From assembly GCA_019695215.1 (NCBI GenBank), contig JAIBAK010000002.1, forward strand, positions 1 to 64,000: a stretch of 64,000 nucleotides of DNA, read 5' to 3'. A model generated the notes under the pieces. It searched no databases, was not told where the DNA came from, and saw nothing but the letters and a program-made list of their open reading frames with translations. Below, one piece after another: positions 62,978 to 64,000 of the stretch. Origin of the DNA: Bacteroidia bacterium (lineage in GTDB: Bacteria > Bacteroidota > Bacteroidia > UKL13-3). The stretch's first letter is position 1. Each line of letters starts with the position of its first letter. The position numbers and the translations under genes are program-made.

Positions 62978-64000
62978 TCAATTTATCCGATACACCGGAT
63001 ACAGATTCACCGTGCCTTCATAATACACCGAATGTTTATACACCCAGTCTAATTGTGCCTGAGGGCTGGCAGCAAAAGCGGCATCCTTTTTCTTCTTCTC
63101 TAAAAACTCTTCGCGCAACGCAGGCTGCTTTTTCAAAATGTCGGCCGCGGCATCTTCAAAAACGTAATCACTGTATCCCTCCTTTTGCTGCAAAATTCCG
63201 TCAAAAAAATTCCAGTTGAAATAACTGTCGGGGGCCGATGGCTCAAGTGTGTTCACCAGAAATTTTTTATGAAGAGGATTCTCTGCATTTATTACTATAT
63301 AAGTACCTCCGGGAATAAAAACACTTCGGGTTTCGCTGCTTACTACAGTATGGTAATGCAGGTAATGGCCTTCATAAGGTTTAGTAACCGTTTTAAACGA
63401 ATCGATACGATATACCTGTACTTTAATCATAGTATCGTTTTCAATAATCAGCGTCCTGAGCGAATCGGGCAACACACGGTTGCGCTGCAATTCTTCAATA
63501 AGCCGTTGATAAGCCAACGGCACCAGATACAGTCGGGGTGCCCGTATGGTTTCAATGGGTTTATAACAATCGTAATACTTTACCTTGCGCATGTAGGGCT
63601 TACTCCTATCGTAATAAAGACGAGGTGCGCCTGAAATATTACTAGGACGCTTACCCGCCTGATACCCGTTAAAAGTTACTGTAGTTGCAAAAAATGAGTC
63701 GGTTTCCCACGCAACCCCTATGGGCTGCATTGAAATCATATCATTGAGAAACTGTTTTTGAATGGCATACCTCATTTCTCTTTTATGAAGATAACAATAA
63801 TCGAGCATTACTTCAAGGAATGCCTGAGTGTGCTCTACGCGTTGTTTAAACGGTTTGAGCATATGTGTTTCCGAGAGCACGGCCATGCAATTATTGATGG
63901 ATGCGTATCCCGATGAAAAACGGGGAGAATCAAAAAACGCTACCCATCCGCTATCAGGGGTAGTGCTGAAATGATTGACATAGGGGCAAGCTTCAATTTT
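62978..64000 (-). CDS. M14-family zinc carboxypeptidase, C-terminal part, cut by window edge
   Basis: The reading frame remains open through the right edge, so the ATG at 63886 is internal and the gene is longer. About 340 residues are visible. The C-terminal catalytic region of an M14 carboxypeptidase is suggested by YVNHFSTTPDSGWVAFF and by FSSGYASINN followed by SETHMLKPFKQRVEH, where the glutamate fits the general base. The rest (about residues 100-340) is a strand-rich extension seen in large Bacteroidota M14 proteins. The zinc ligands lie upstream, out of view. Confidence 0.75.
   Translation of the reverse strand, partial: KIEACPYVNHFSTTPDSGWVAFFDSPRFSSGYASINNCMAVLSETHMLKPFKQRVEHTQAFLEVMLDYCYLHKREMRYAIQKQFLNDMISMQPIGVAWETDSFFATTVTFNGYQAGKRPSNISGAPRLYYDRSKPYMRKVKYYDCYKPIETIRAPRLYLVPLAYQRLIEELQRNRVLPDSLRTLIIENDTMIKVQVYRIDSFKTVTKPYEGHYLHYHTVVSSETRSVFIPGGTYIVINAENPLHKKFLVNTLEPSAPDSYFNWNFFDGILQQKEGYSDYVFEDAAADILKKQPALREEFLEKKKKDAAFAASPQAQLDWVYKHSVYYEGTVNLYPVYRIN

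Noticed and set aside
62978..63886. M14 C-terminal ORF taken as a complete 302-residue gene
   Set aside because: The frame is open upstream to the window edge and contains conserved M14 sequence before the ATG.

Overview
The window looks like a chromosomal segment of a Bacteroidota bacterium. It has C-terminal sorting domains of the type IX secretion system (type A on an M4 protease, type B on a 1443-residue surface protein), repeated TAnnTTTG -7 promoter boxes, very few Shine-Dalgarno sequences, a bacillithiol gene (bshC), and two gene blocks known from this phylum: rpmB-rpmG-DUF4295-ftsY-rimO, and ribF-truB-uppP-DUF3098-ftsX divergent from leuS. The order or genus cannot be resolved from sequence reading alone.

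Left end (1-4500): an accessory scar. A partial IS1595-type element lies next to a truncated IS21-type element, whose five 24-bp end repeats run into the 3' part of a gene for a Mrr-like nuclease plus superfamily 2 helicase. The best reading is the front half of a single-chain type ISP restriction-modification enzyme that has lost its methyltransferase and target-recognition half. A small XRE regulator is divergent from it.

4500-6300: a translationally coupled ArsR regulator / SRPBCC-VOC fusion / DoxX-like membrane protein operon with a clear promoter flanked by two direct repeats. 6300-10200: guaA, a periplasmic binding protein and an RsmB-type RNA methyltransferase, all overlapping. 10200-23900: a beta-CASP RNA nuclease, a class C beta-lactamase-fold lipoprotein, two secreted proteins of unknown role, an RlmI-type methyltransferase, RlpA, a large secreted M4 protease, cdd, a saccharopine dehydrogenase-like reductase and CorA. 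23900-25300: a lipoprotein plus a 58-residue secreted peptide, a palindromic repeat, tRNA-Leu(UAA) and tRNA-Gly(GCC). 25300-36450: mutS, a SpoU methyltransferase, an OmpA-like protein with a Lys/Ala/Pro tract, bshC, rimO, ftsY, three ribosomal-type small genes, a hydrolase and a barrel protein. 36450-45430: the giant type B sorted protein, an M23/LysM peptidase and the ribF-truB-uppP-DUF3098-ftsX operon. 45430-51300: an unusual structured intergenic element, a leuS with an expanded AT-rich leucine-specific region, two tandem paralogous secreted proteins, csaA and a long palindrome. 51300-64000: DUF421, an FGE-fold protein, a GT39-like glycosyltransferase, pyrC, a hybrid histidine kinase, a ureohydrolase, DinB, a sirtuin without zinc cysteines, a barrel protein, Nudix, a DAO-family oxidoreductase, a VOC protein and the C-terminal half of an M14 peptidase running off the right edge.

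Most of the window is housekeeping. The items I would look at first are the nested-IS wreck of the type ISP system, the mosaic-looking leuS, and the hairpin element between ftsX and leuS. No stretch above about 300 bases lacks a gene.
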